Shown here: piece by piece, positions 1 to 6,188 of the stretch
How positions within the stretch are numbered: position 1 is the stretch's first letter
How the letters are laid out: every line of letters begins with the position of its first letter
Assembly: GCA_964389475.1 (NCBI GenBank)
Contig: CAYMFD010000152.1
Location: 1-6,252 of the forward strand
Origin: CAYMFD01 sp964389475
GTDB taxonomy: Bacteria > Bacteroidota > Bacteroidia > Chitinophagales > Saprospiraceae
Reading direction: 5' to 3'
DNA length: 6,252 nt
Translations under genes and position numbers: made by a program
Notes under the pieces: generated by a model
Seen by the model: only the letters and a program-made list of their open reading frames with translations
The model's database searches: none
What the model was told of the DNA's origin: nothing

Positions 1-15
1 GCCTCATCTTAGCTA

Positions 16-65
16 CCCTTCGACGGGTGTTATGCTGAGTTTACCGCTGTGCTCAGGGACCGCGG
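16..65. repeat. Degenerate interspersed-repeat remnant (CCCTTCGA...CTCAGGGACCGCG type)
   Basis: CCCTTCGACGGG (16-27) and GCTCAGGGACCGCGG (51-65) look like the two halves of a short intergenic motif, roughly CCCTTCGA-n-GCCTCAGGGACCGC, that I recall from intergenic regions of many bacteria. Here the halves are separated by about 23 extra bases. A related string, CTTCGAGAGCCTCAG, occurs in the other large gap at 3886-3900. Assignment to one family is from memory and by eye; an alignment of genome-wide copies would settle it. Confidence 0.35.
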
Positions 66-108
66 CTATGTCTGCCACCCATCCGCTTTTCGGTTCTGTG
101 ATTTAGAT

Positions 109-149
109 GTCTAGCAGACCTCCACTGCTGGGCAAGTCATAGCCTTGCC
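109..149. other. Two abutting hairpins
   Basis: Hairpin 1 pairs GTCTAGCAG (109-117) with CTGCTGGGC (125-133), nine pairs including G-T wobbles on the + strand transcript, with a 7-nt loop. Hairpin 2 pairs GGCAAG (131-136) with CTTGCC (144-149), six perfect pairs and a 7-nt loop. They share bases 131-133, so they compete or stack. No T-run follows directly, so this is not a typical intrinsic terminator; an upstream gene's 3' structure or a repeat relic are both possible. Confidence 0.3.
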
Positions 150-240
150 TAGTCAAAAACCTTCCAACAATATTAATACGGCATACTCAAATGGAAATGG
201 CTGTGATTAGTTAGAGTCAGGTCTTTGTTGAGCTGCGGGG

Positions 241-298
241 ATGGGAGAAATGAGGTATAATGTATTTGCTACAAATACAAATAACTTTTCTCACCCAT
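241..298. promoter_or_regulatory. Nested inverted repeat with a TATAAT box inside
   Basis: The inner arm TGTATTTG (261-268) pairs perfectly with CAAATACA (272-279) around a 3-nt CTA loop. The outer arm ATGGGAGAAA (241-250) pairs with TTTCT (287-291) and CCCAT (294-298), leaving a 2-nt bulge at 292-293. A TATAAT hexamer (256-261) sits within the structure at the edge of the inner arm, so the structure could cover a promoter or be an operator. It lies about 105 bp before the 404 start codon. No known regulator site is recognised. Confidence 0.3.
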
Positions 299-347
299 AT
301 ATCTTCACCTACAGCGATAAACGGTACATCTACAATTACCAAGTTTC

Positions 348-370
348 ATATTAAATAATTTAATATATTA
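348..370. promoter_or_regulatory. AT-rich palindromes upstream of the first gene
   Basis: ATATTAAAT (348-356) and ATTTAATAT (358-366) form a perfect 9-bp inverted repeat around one central base, and TAATATATTA (361-370) is itself a perfect 10-bp palindrome overlapping it. The block lies 34-56 bp before the ATG at 404, where a promoter or operator would be expected; TATTAT (366-371) could serve as a -10 element. Palindromes arise easily in AT-rich DNA, so a regulatory role is inference. Confidence 0.3.
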
Positions 371-403
371 TACTACCTTCATCCACCGCTAATAAAGGCT
401 CGT

Positions 404-2269
404 ATGATGCTAAACAATGACTGCAGTAATAAGTGGCTAGAACAGATCGAGGCAGGTAGGTCGATAAACACGTCGTACTATCTACCCGAAGACGTAGCTC
501 AGGAAGTAATCGCCATAGTAGGCCTGGCTATGCGTACTGGTAAAACCATACAGATCAACCTACAAGACGAGGCCCTAGAGCAGTCTGTACAACATGCCCT
601 TAGTCAGCAGCACGTCGATATCTGGCAGTACGAATCAGCGTCCCAGCGCATACCACTCTCCACGATAATCAAGTGGAAAGCATGGCTCAAAACCGATTTT
701 TCTAGCCTACAAGACAGTGTGCCCGAGCAGCATCCAGTACTCACCTATATGGAGGCATCTCATGCCCCTATCTACCAACAGTACAGCTACAGTGACCTAT
801 CTAAAATGATGGTGCCATCTAGCCGTGTCATGCAACTATCACCTGTCAGCATCAGTGGTGATCCTGAGGAGTATCGATTACTACGCCGTACCATTCGCCG
901 TATGGTTCAGATCTGGCGACCGCAGTACCAGGCACTACTGGCCCTACGCTTGTTTGGTCGAGCTATATCAACAGGCGAACAACGACTCAACAAACTACTG
1001 CAGAGCTGGTATAACGATTTGCTAGACTGCCTCATAACCCTAGAAGATGCCGTCACTGAGCACGACCTCACTCATGCAACCAGACTGGACCAACACCCCA
1101 GTATCGAGGATGTACTACTGCGTCTCAACCACCTATATACGACCATTAACCAGAGCGAGGTACTCGCCTTTACACTCGAAGACACGGCACACTATATTGA
1201 AGCTATAAGGAAGTATGCCATCGACGTCTGTAGTAGGCTGCGACTAGGTCTAGATATCATAGCGTCAGAGGAGGGATTTCTGCACTGGCTACATAACTAC
1301 CATAGGCTAGACACCACTTCGCGAGAAATCATAGACAACCTGAGGCTTTATCCAGCAGATCAGTGGGCCAGCCTACTAGAACGATGGTACTTTAACGAGG
1401 TGCTCAAAAAACATGATAGAGGCCTAGCCCGACCTACTAAGGCAGACTGGGCGGACATATGGCACCATAACCTGGACATCAAGGGCCGTGCATGGAAAGC
1501 TGACCAATTAACCGCTGCAAAAAGGTGCAAGCTAGCGCTGCGCAAGATCATAAGTACGGATGATGCCCTAGCACATCAACTACTACGTGTGGAGGCTGAC
1601 CATGTAAGCCTTACATATGGCGACATTGCCCAGAAGCATGCTGCGCTTGCTAGAGACCTATGGATGATCGATGCTCCTGTAGATACAGCGGACATCACCA
1701 TCACAGATCAATCAGACCTTAGTCCGTCACTGGGTATACGCTACATAGTCAGTAGACAGGCTGAGCGAGTGGCTATACCTATACTAGCAGACCATGGACT
1801 ACTGACAGCTCTACCTATCGCCCGTCGGCTACCCGTGGCAAGGGCTCTGGCCTACTATCTGTCCACTTATGCAGCACACCTAAATCTACTCGTGCTTAAA
1901 GGCCGTCTGGTTATCTCAACGCTAAGGCCTAGACTTTTAGCCCAGCGCATCACCCGCCTAGGTCGTGTATTTATACGAGAGTCGCAGATCTCAGACCCTA
2001 TTGCCGATATTACAGATCACTTGCTAGCATCTGCGGTAGATATCGAAATATGGATCGAGGGACCCCTGATCAATAATCGAAAATACAAGGATTCAGCCCA
2101 GCAATACAGGTTGATACAATTACTGAAGTCTAGTGGATATACGGTGCTAGAGATCGATGATCTAGAGAGGGTAGATCTTGCGGACCAGTCCACAGCTGAT
2201 CACATAGCCTACGACCTACCCGACAAAAACCACCTACCCAAAGATCTAAGCAGAACAAATAGCAAATAA
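404..2269 (+). CDS. Large hypothetical protein, 621 aa, unrecognised family
   Basis: I do not recognise this protein. No signal peptide or obvious membrane segment is visible, so it is probably cytoplasmic. Residues 1-110 look mixed alpha/beta. Residues 153-430 look mostly helical and rich in Leu, Arg and Trp, with a basic patch (LLRRTIRRMVQIWRPQY, from residue 159). The C-terminal part, about 445-590, looks alpha/beta. Residues 546-587 end in an acidic-strand-plus-glycine segment (IEIWIEGP), then D563, R569 and a strand GYTVLEID, an arrangement faintly like the end of Vsr/DUF559/RAP-type PD-(D/E)xK folds, but the key catalytic positions do not align well. The tail after about residue 590 is polar. 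Two ATGs in tandem (404 and 407) could start it; AAAGG at 394-398 gives a 5-nt spacing to the first and 8 nt to the second. It ends 27 bp from the convergent era gene with no clear terminator between them. The long open frame with codon use like its neighbours supports a real gene. Confidence 0.85.
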   Translation: MMLNNDCSNKWLEQIEAGRSINTSYYLPEDVAQEVIAIVGLAMRTGKTIQINLQDEALEQSVQHALSQQHVDIWQYESASQRIPLSTIIKWKAWLKTDFSSLQDSVPEQHPVLTYMEASHAPIYQQYSYSDLSKMMVPSSRVMQLSPVSISGDPEEYRLLRRTIRRMVQIWRPQYQALLALRLFGRAISTGEQRLNKLLQSWYNDLLDCLITLEDAVTEHDLTHATRLDQHPSIEDVLLRLNHLYTTINQSEVLAFTLEDTAHYIEAIRKYAIDVCSRLRLGLDIIASEEGFLHWLHNYHRLDTTSREIIDNLRLYPADQWASLLERWYFNEVLKKHDRGLARPTKADWADIWHHNLDIKGRAWKADQLTAAKRCKLALRKIISTDDALAHQLLRVEADHVSLTYGDIAQKHAALARDLWMIDAPVDTADITITDQSDLSPSLGIRYIVSRQAERVAIPILADHGLLTALPIARRLPVARALAYYLSTYAAHLNLLVLKGRLVISTLRPRLLAQRITRLGRVFIRESQISDPIADITDHLLASAVDIEIWIEGPLINNRKYKDSAQQYRLIQLLKSSGYTVLEIDDLERVDLADQSTADHIAYDLPDKNHLPKDLSRTNSK

Positions 2270-2296
2270 TCTACGACATATGATCAAGCCACTCAA

Positions 2297-3202
2297 CTAA
2301 TACCCAAACTGCCGCAACCATCGCTCATCGTCTCGCCAGTTGTCCTTGACGCGGACGTTTAGCTCGAGGTAGATGCCGGCATTGAACCACTCCTCCAGAT
2401 CAGCCCGGCTACTGATGCCCAGCTTCTTGATGGCCTGACCGCCCTTACCTATCAGGATGGCTTTTTGCGATTTACGACTCACGTAGATGTCCGCATGCAT
2501 GACGATAAATGGCTTGCCGTCCTTTTCCTCCTCTCTGAAGCTATCTACGACGACCTCACATGAGTAGGGCACCTCCTGCTTAAACTGACGCAGGATGTTT
2601 TCACGTATGATCTCACTGACGAAGAATCGCTCCGGCTTATCCGTAATCTGGTCCTTGGGATAGTAGGCAGGCCCCTCTGGGATCAGGGCCTTGATAGCCA
2701 GTAGCATAGCTGCGGTTCCTGTTTTTTCTAACGCGGAGATCTTATGTACCTGCTCGAATGGCACCAAGTCCATCCACTGATCGACGACACCCTGCGCCTC
2801 GTCTTCACTGGTCTGATCCATCTTATTGATCACCAGCAAGCGAGGTACTTTGGCACCCGCTAGGGCACTTACGACCTTCTCATCACCATCGTAGTCGTCA
2901 TACTTGTCGGTTACGAAGATCAGCACGTCCGCATCCTCAAAGCTGCTGTAGGCGAACTTATTCATGCTCGATTGCATACCATAGTGGGGCTCGTCGATGA
3001 TACCCGGGCTATCGCTGAAGATAATCTGACTCTCCTTGTCATTGACGATACCCAGTATGCGGTGGCGAGTCGTCTGTGGCTTACTCGTTATGATCGACAT
3101 TTTATCGCCGACTAGGGCATTCATCAAGGTAGACTTACCCACATTAGGCTTACCGATGATATTGATGTATCCACTTCTGTGATTCTTTGGTATAGTGCTC
3201 AA
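2297..3202 (-). CDS. era: GTPase Era, ribosome assembly factor
   Basis: Era is a cytoplasmic GTPase that binds the 3' end of 16S rRNA and helps mature the 30S subunit. All expected elements are visible: G1 GKPNVGKS (17-24), the switch I threonines in SKPQTTRHRI (T44/T45), G3 DSPG (64-67; DTPG is the commoner form), G4 NKMD (126-129), G5 SAL (156-158), and a C-terminal KH domain with the GKGG loop at 252-255. The length of 301 residues matches the E. coli protein. The start codon is TTG (complement of 3200-3202): reading upstream in frame, a TAA is reached after seven codons with no ATG or GTG, and the next Met (27) lies beyond the P-loop. The start overlaps the stop of the upstream gene as TTGA, which points to translational coupling; there is no Shine-Dalgarno sequence. 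It is the second gene of a minus-strand operon and is convergent with the 621-aa gene. Confidence 0.97.
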   Translation of the reverse strand: MSTIPKNHRSGYINIIGKPNVGKSTLMNALVGDKMSIITSKPQTTRHRILGIVNDKESQIIFSDSPGIIDEPHYGMQSSMNKFAYSSFEDADVLIFVTDKYDDYDGDEKVVSALAGAKVPRLLVINKMDQTSEDEAQGVVDQWMDLVPFEQVHKISALEKTGTAAMLLAIKALIPEGPAYYPKDQITDKPERFFVSEIIRENILRQFKQEVPYSCEVVVDSFREEEKDGKPFIVMHADIYVSRKSQKAILIGKGGQAIKKLGISSRADLEEWFNAGIYLELNVRVKDNWRDDERWLRQFGY

Positions 3203-3783
3203 AAGGCTATTTGTTTGATACCGTTAAAGATAACGCTATCGATGGCTTGATAGACTTGGTGGGGCTTTTTCCCTCTCCACTGTACGCCATTGTACTGCGG
3301 ACCGAGGTGTACATGGTACTGCAGCCTCGTCTGTTGCATCTCTTGGTAGACGTGGTCTAGCGTATTGATAAAGACGACCCAGCCGCCCTCCTCTCTAGCC
3401 TCCTCGCCCCATTCCTCATAGTAGCTATCATCCGATCCGTGGAAGTTGAGCACATTACTACAAAAAAGGACGTACTTAGTAATATCCTGACCTAGCATGT
3501 AGTCAATGACCTCCCGCTTGAGGTACATGATGTCATTATTGATACAGTCATTCCACTCGCCGATAAGCTCGATCATGGCATAGCCTTCTAGGTAGTCGGC
3601 ATAGATTATCTTGGCGTAGAGGGTCTGAGAGCCGAAGTCATCCCACTGCGGATGTATAAAGTAATTGTAGACTTTATTGCTGTAGCTAAACTCATTATAA
3701 ACCCGTCCATGAAAGGGGCTGAGGTCATCCCGATCTGTACTGTACTTGTCTCGCCATCGGTAATATGGTTCTATATCGTGCAT
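3199..3783 (-). CDS. Aromatic-rich hypothetical protein upstream of era
   Basis: This 194-residue protein is not recognised. It starts at ATG (complement of 3781-3783) and its TGA stop overlaps the TTG start of era by four bases, so the two genes are almost certainly co-transcribed and translationally coupled. It is strikingly aromatic: about 20 Tyr (10%) and 6 Trp, with many acidic residues, including an acidic run around SYYEEWGEEAREEGGW. No signal peptide, membrane helix or nucleotide-binding motif is visible, so it is probably a compact soluble cytoplasmic protein of mixed alpha/beta type. Coupling to era could mean a role in ribosome biogenesis or simply a conserved gene order; that is inference. 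No convincing Bacteroidota-type promoter was found upstream, although a small inverted repeat TCGCT/AGCGA (3820-3824/3836-3840) lies about 40-60 bp before the start. Confidence 0.9.
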   Translation of the reverse strand: MHDIEPYYRWRDKYSTDRDDLSPFHGRVYNEFSYSNKVYNYFIHPQWDDFGSQTLYAKIIYADYLEGYAMIELIGEWNDCINNDIMYLKREVIDYMLGQDITKYVLFCSNVLNFHGSDDSYYEEWGEEAREEGGWVVFINTLDHVYQEMQQTRLQYHVHLGPQYNGVQWRGKKPHQVYQAIDSVIFNGIKQIAF

Positions 3784-3835
3784 ATAATTTTCTGTTCATT
3801 TAAGTAGAAGTCCTTGTATTCGCTGTAAATACTAA

Positions 3836-3949
3836 AGCGACTTGTGATTGTTTGGCAGGTGTCGGAAAGGCCCGACTGGCCTTACTTCGAGAGCCTCAGC
3901 ACGGCGCCTTCTTTTGCTAAGATCAAAAGAAGGCAAAAATCATGTCGCT
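3836..3949. mobile_element. MITE-like 114-bp inverted-repeat element
   Basis: The left end AGCGACTTGTGATT (3836-3849) and right end AATCATGTCGCT (3938-3949) are imperfect terminal inverted repeats: AGCGAC and TGATT match on both sides with a short indel between. Inside lie AAGGCC-CGACT-GGCCTT (3867-3883), the motif CTTCGAGAGCCTCAG (3886-3900) and a perfect 11-bp hairpin (3906-3934). There is no open frame. The 9-mer TCGCTGTAA occurs at 3820-3828 and again at 3945-3953, but its second copy overlaps the right end, so it is not a clean target-site duplication. The mobile-element reading is inference from structure; an interspersed palindromic repeat cluster is the main alternative. Confidence 0.35.
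3906..3934. repeat. Perfect 11-bp hairpin
   Basis: GCCTTCTTTTG (3906-3916) pairs without mismatch with CAAAAGAAGGC (3924-3934) around the 7-nt loop CTAAGAT. On the + strand it is followed by AAAAA, so the minus-strand reading has TTTTT before, not after, the stem; neither strand shows the T-run of an intrinsic terminator. The sequence recalls CCTTCTTTTG-type intergenic repeats I associate with Bacteroidota genomes, which favours an interspersed repeat over a terminator. Confidence 0.6.
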
Positions 3950-4482
3950 GTAAGGATATTCTTGACCCTATTTCACACCAAAGCGGATGACTCTGACTAA
4001 GCATACAACAGCTTTTCCCCTTAATACTATAAGGTCAAGACCAATCAACAGTCGAGTCAAAATTGCTTCTATTTTTTCCTTTCTTCAGTACTCCAAGAGT
4101 ATTCTTATCATAGTCCATCGTGCAATGCTGTAATAACACAGACTAGGGTGAAAAAATCGCACATTTTGCCGACTCTTGACTTATATCTGTACAGCGACTG
4201 GCTACTGTAGGCTGCCTGTACACATCTAACTCTTCAAAGCTTCATCCTTCATCGACCTGCCTCCAGATTGACAAAGTATTACTGGGAGCTTAATCCGAGT
4301 CCATTTCCGAAACCCTCAATTCGCCGACTTACGTACTAAAACAGCAGAGAGCATAATATCTCTACTTGTATTACCAGTACCTGCCATCCTAGTTGGGATT
4401 CTGGCTAGCAAATCACTTCCTTTGTTGTTAATTATACGAAAGTGACAAACCTAGTTCACATCAATGTGGGCCCTATCTGCTT

Positions 4483-4992
4483 ATGAAGCATCGCAAAATA
4501 GTACTTACAGGACCTGAATCCACGGGCAAATCTACAACGGCCCACGCCATAATAAAAGCGACAAAAATCCCGATCGTCTGGGAGTATGCCCGCGAGTACC
4601 TAGACATTATGTCGACAAGATACCAGCGCGAAGACTTAGACAACATCGCCAAGGTGCAACAGTTCAGAGAGACGATCAAGAGTCAACTACACCCACAGAT
4701 AATCTGTGACACGGACATCCTGACCTTGTACATCTGGTCAAAATACAAGTATGGTAAGGCCAGTTTTCAGCTACGGTCGATGTATGAGTCCAATGACTGG
4801 GACAAGAAGAAGTACTTACTATTCGCAGCGGATATTCCGTGGTCAGCCGATGCACAGCGGGAGAACCCACAAGAGCGAGAGGAGCTCTACGGTATCTACG
4901 AGCAGGCGCTTAACGATGCTGGCGCCAATTATGTCGTCATCCGAGGTAGCGGCCAAAAACGTGTCGATGCGGCGCTTGCCGAGATAATATAG
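4483..4992 (+). CDS. NadR-like P-loop ATPase / putative ribosylnicotinamide kinase
   Basis: This 169-residue cytoplasmic protein matches the C-terminal kinase domain of NadR (AAA_28-type P-loop family), which phosphorylates nicotinamide riboside to NMN in NAD salvage. Visible motifs are the Walker A GPESTGKS (10-17), the family motif WEYAREY (33-39; the E. coli NadR counterpart is WEYGREF), the acidic CDTD (75-78) followed by LTLYIW, and the lid-like DIPWSADAQRE (117-127), corresponding to the TEWVDDGLR region of NadR. The NadR DNA-binding and NMN adenylyltransferase domains are absent, so it is a stand-alone kinase domain. The Walker A at residue 10 supports the ATG at 4483; there is no Shine-Dalgarno sequence, and a small CACAT/ATGTG hairpin lies 15-26 bp upstream. 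In related bacteria such genes often sit beside the transporter gene pnuC; none is visible here. Substrate is inferred from family; a generic ATPase role cannot be excluded. Confidence 0.88.
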   Translation: MKHRKIVLTGPESTGKSTTAHAIIKATKIPIVWEYAREYLDIMSTRYQREDLDNIAKVQQFRETIKSQLHPQIICDTDILTLYIWSKYKYGKASFQLRSMYESNDWDKKKYLLFAADIPWSADAQRENPQEREELYGIYEQALNDAGANYVVIRGSGQKRVDAALAEII

Positions 4993-5101
4993 ATACTGAC
5001 GATTTTGACATCTATCGACTGACCAGCAAGGCTTATTTATCCCCAACTTCTAGTAATTCTACTAAAAATAACGTAGCTTAGGGTATAAATCCAATAGCCC
5101 T

Positions 5102-6187
5102 ATGATTCGTCTTGTGATACCCACCATATTTATCGCTAGCCTATTGATTGTGAGTGATGCAAAAAGTCAAACCATCCTCTGCCCAGACGACATCGTAGCA
5201 TCCATCAATGACAAGCCCTATGAAGTGGTGGTAGATGATGCAATAGTAGACGGCTGGACCACTTTTGACCTAGATCGAGAGCAAGTAGATGCAGTGATCA
5301 CTGATTGTAGTGGTCCAGACAGCCTATACATCGTACAAACGGCCACACGAGCTAACCAGTCGATACAGTGTAGCACCCTAGTCACCTACCCCATTTACAA
5401 TCTTACGGACCTACCCACTGTCGAGCCACAGATAGAGGCATCTAACATTACCCTGGACGAACTGATACTAAGCATCCTAACGCCAGAACTAGATATCAGG
5501 ACCAAAACGATGGTCACCGCCTATTCCGATAAAGTGATCTACATGAGAGATCTTGACATACGCATCGTTAGAGACATTATATTTCTTGACTGGTGCGACG
5601 GGGACACAAAGAGTGAGACTCAGATCATAACTGGCCGTGATATGATATTCGGCGGTGGTGCTGGTCCTTTCTGGATACAAACGCTGGCAGGTAATAGCAT
5701 ACAACATGACAGCCTCATTGTCGGTGGTACGGACGTCACTGCTGCTATGCTAGAGGTCTGCAGCTTAGAAAGTGGTAATACGCAAAGCAGGCTCAACTGC
5801 ATACAGTCGCTGAGCGAAGGTGATCTCACGGTACAACTGATCAAGACGAGTGGGCGGAGAGCCGCCATATCGACCCTCGATCAGGTACTTGTGAGTAGGG
5901 ATATTTTGGGCCTAGGCGCCTTAGACAGACCAGGGCTAAAATGGGCAGCCGACATCAATGGCACAGGTACTATCACAGGTGCCGACATCGTCGAAATGCG
6001 GAGCTTAATTCTTGCCAAAGCTCCTAATGTAGACGGCCAGCACTTTGGCCTCGCCGCTCAAAATCCTGACATAGAACCTGAACTAGATGGAACGGTGATG
6101 CTACCTGCGTCTGTGTTTCCCCTAGGGTCGGACTTTAGGCTTTATGCCATTAAAAAGGGTGATATCGATGGGTCGTACTCGGATTAG
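5102..6187 (+). CDS. Exported protein with C-terminal dockerin-like module
   Basis: The N-terminus has a classical signal peptide: a short basic start (MIR), a hydrophobic stretch to about residue 17, and AKS before Gln23, a cleavage pattern common in Bacteroidota. Six Cys follow in the mature part (first at 27), suggesting disulphides outside the cytoplasm. A segment RIVRDIIFLDWCDGD recalls the TYTVIDWC module of large Saprospiria surface proteins. Residues about 254-311 form a dockerin-like unit: ISTLDQVLVSRDILG (256-270), then the calcium-loop-like DINGTGTITGAD (284-295; D284, N286, T288, D295) and IVEMRSLILA. The protein ends KKGDIDGSYSD, which in the homologues I recall (KVGDVNGS...) is followed by more domains and often a type IX secretion sorting tail. 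None is present, and an octamer array begins one base after the stop, so the gene may be 3'-truncated. Function is probably cell-surface or extracellular; the ligand is unknown. No clear promoter or ribosome binding site was found in the 109-bp gap upstream. Confidence 0.88.
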   Translation: MIRLVIPTIFIASLLIVSDAKSQTILCPDDIVASINDKPYEVVVDDAIVDGWTTFDLDREQVDAVITDCSGPDSLYIVQTATRANQSIQCSTLVTYPIYNLTDLPTVEPQIEASNITLDELILSILTPELDIRTKTMVTAYSDKVIYMRDLDIRIVRDIIFLDWCDGDTKSETQIITGRDMIFGGGAGPFWIQTLAGNSIQHDSLIVGGTDVTAAMLEVCSLESGNTQSRLNCIQSLSEGDLTVQLIKTSGRRAAISTLDQVLVSRDILGLGALDRPGLKWAADINGTGTITGADIVEMRSLILAKAPNVDGQHFGLAAQNPDIEPELDGTVMLPASVFPLGSDFRLYAIKKGDIDGSYSD

Positions 6188-6188
6188 A

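Larger units (their letters stand above)
1..403. other. Non-coding 5' region with several inverted repeats
   Basis: No convincing coding sequence is seen on either strand. The stretch holds, in order, a degenerate interspersed-repeat remnant (16-65), two abutting hairpins (109-149), a nested inverted repeat (241-298) and AT-rich palindromes (348-370) directly upstream of the first gene. A TATAAT hexamer lies at 256-261, but I find no well-spaced partner box for it, either of the -35 type or of the Bacteroidota -33 type (TTTG). The left end of the window may be the tail of a longer intergenic region whose upstream gene is out of view. Confidence 0.6.
3784..4482. other. 699-bp non-coding gap between divergent genes
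   Basis: This gap separates the minus-strand era operon from the plus-strand NadR-like gene and should hold both promoters. Its left third contains the MITE-like structure (3836-3949). The middle has inverted repeats TCTTGACC/GGTCAAGA (3960-3967/4033-4040) and TGACTC/GAGTCA (3988-3993/4054-4059), then a T-run (4072-4077). Further right are AGAGA/TCTCT (4346-4350/4359-4363) and CACAT/ATGTG (4457-4461/4464-4468). Stops are dense in the frames I read and I recognise no decayed gene, tRNA or known riboswitch. Confidence 0.6.

Noticed and set aside
825..1025. 66-residue + strand open frame
   Set aside because: Lies wholly inside the 621-residue gene in another frame, with no start signal or recognisable motif; a shadow frame.
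1360..1551. 63-residue - strand open frame
   Set aside because: Antisense to the 621-residue gene, with composition typical of a shadow frame.
2270..2296. Bidirectional terminator between the convergent genes
   Set aside because: Only 27 bp, with no stem of useful length and no T-run.
3906..3934. Intrinsic terminator
   Set aside because: The stem is perfect but no T-run follows it on either strand, and it lies upstream of both flanking genes rather than at a 3' end.
5003..5040. Promoter for the exported-protein gene (TTGACA at 5005-5010)
   Set aside because: The -35-like hexamer has no -10 partner at 16-18 bp, and the Bacteroidota -7 pattern TAnnTTTG is not met at acceptable spacing.
4473..5046. 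Open frames overlapping the NadR-like gene (4473-4679 -, 4676-4870 -, 4751-4987 +, 4843-5046 -)
   Set aside because: All overlap a gene with clear kinase motifs; none shows a domain, signal peptide or plausible start context.
5489..5868. Two - strand open frames inside the exported-protein gene
   Set aside because: Antisense to a well-supported coding sequence with signal peptide and dockerin-like module; no independent evidence.
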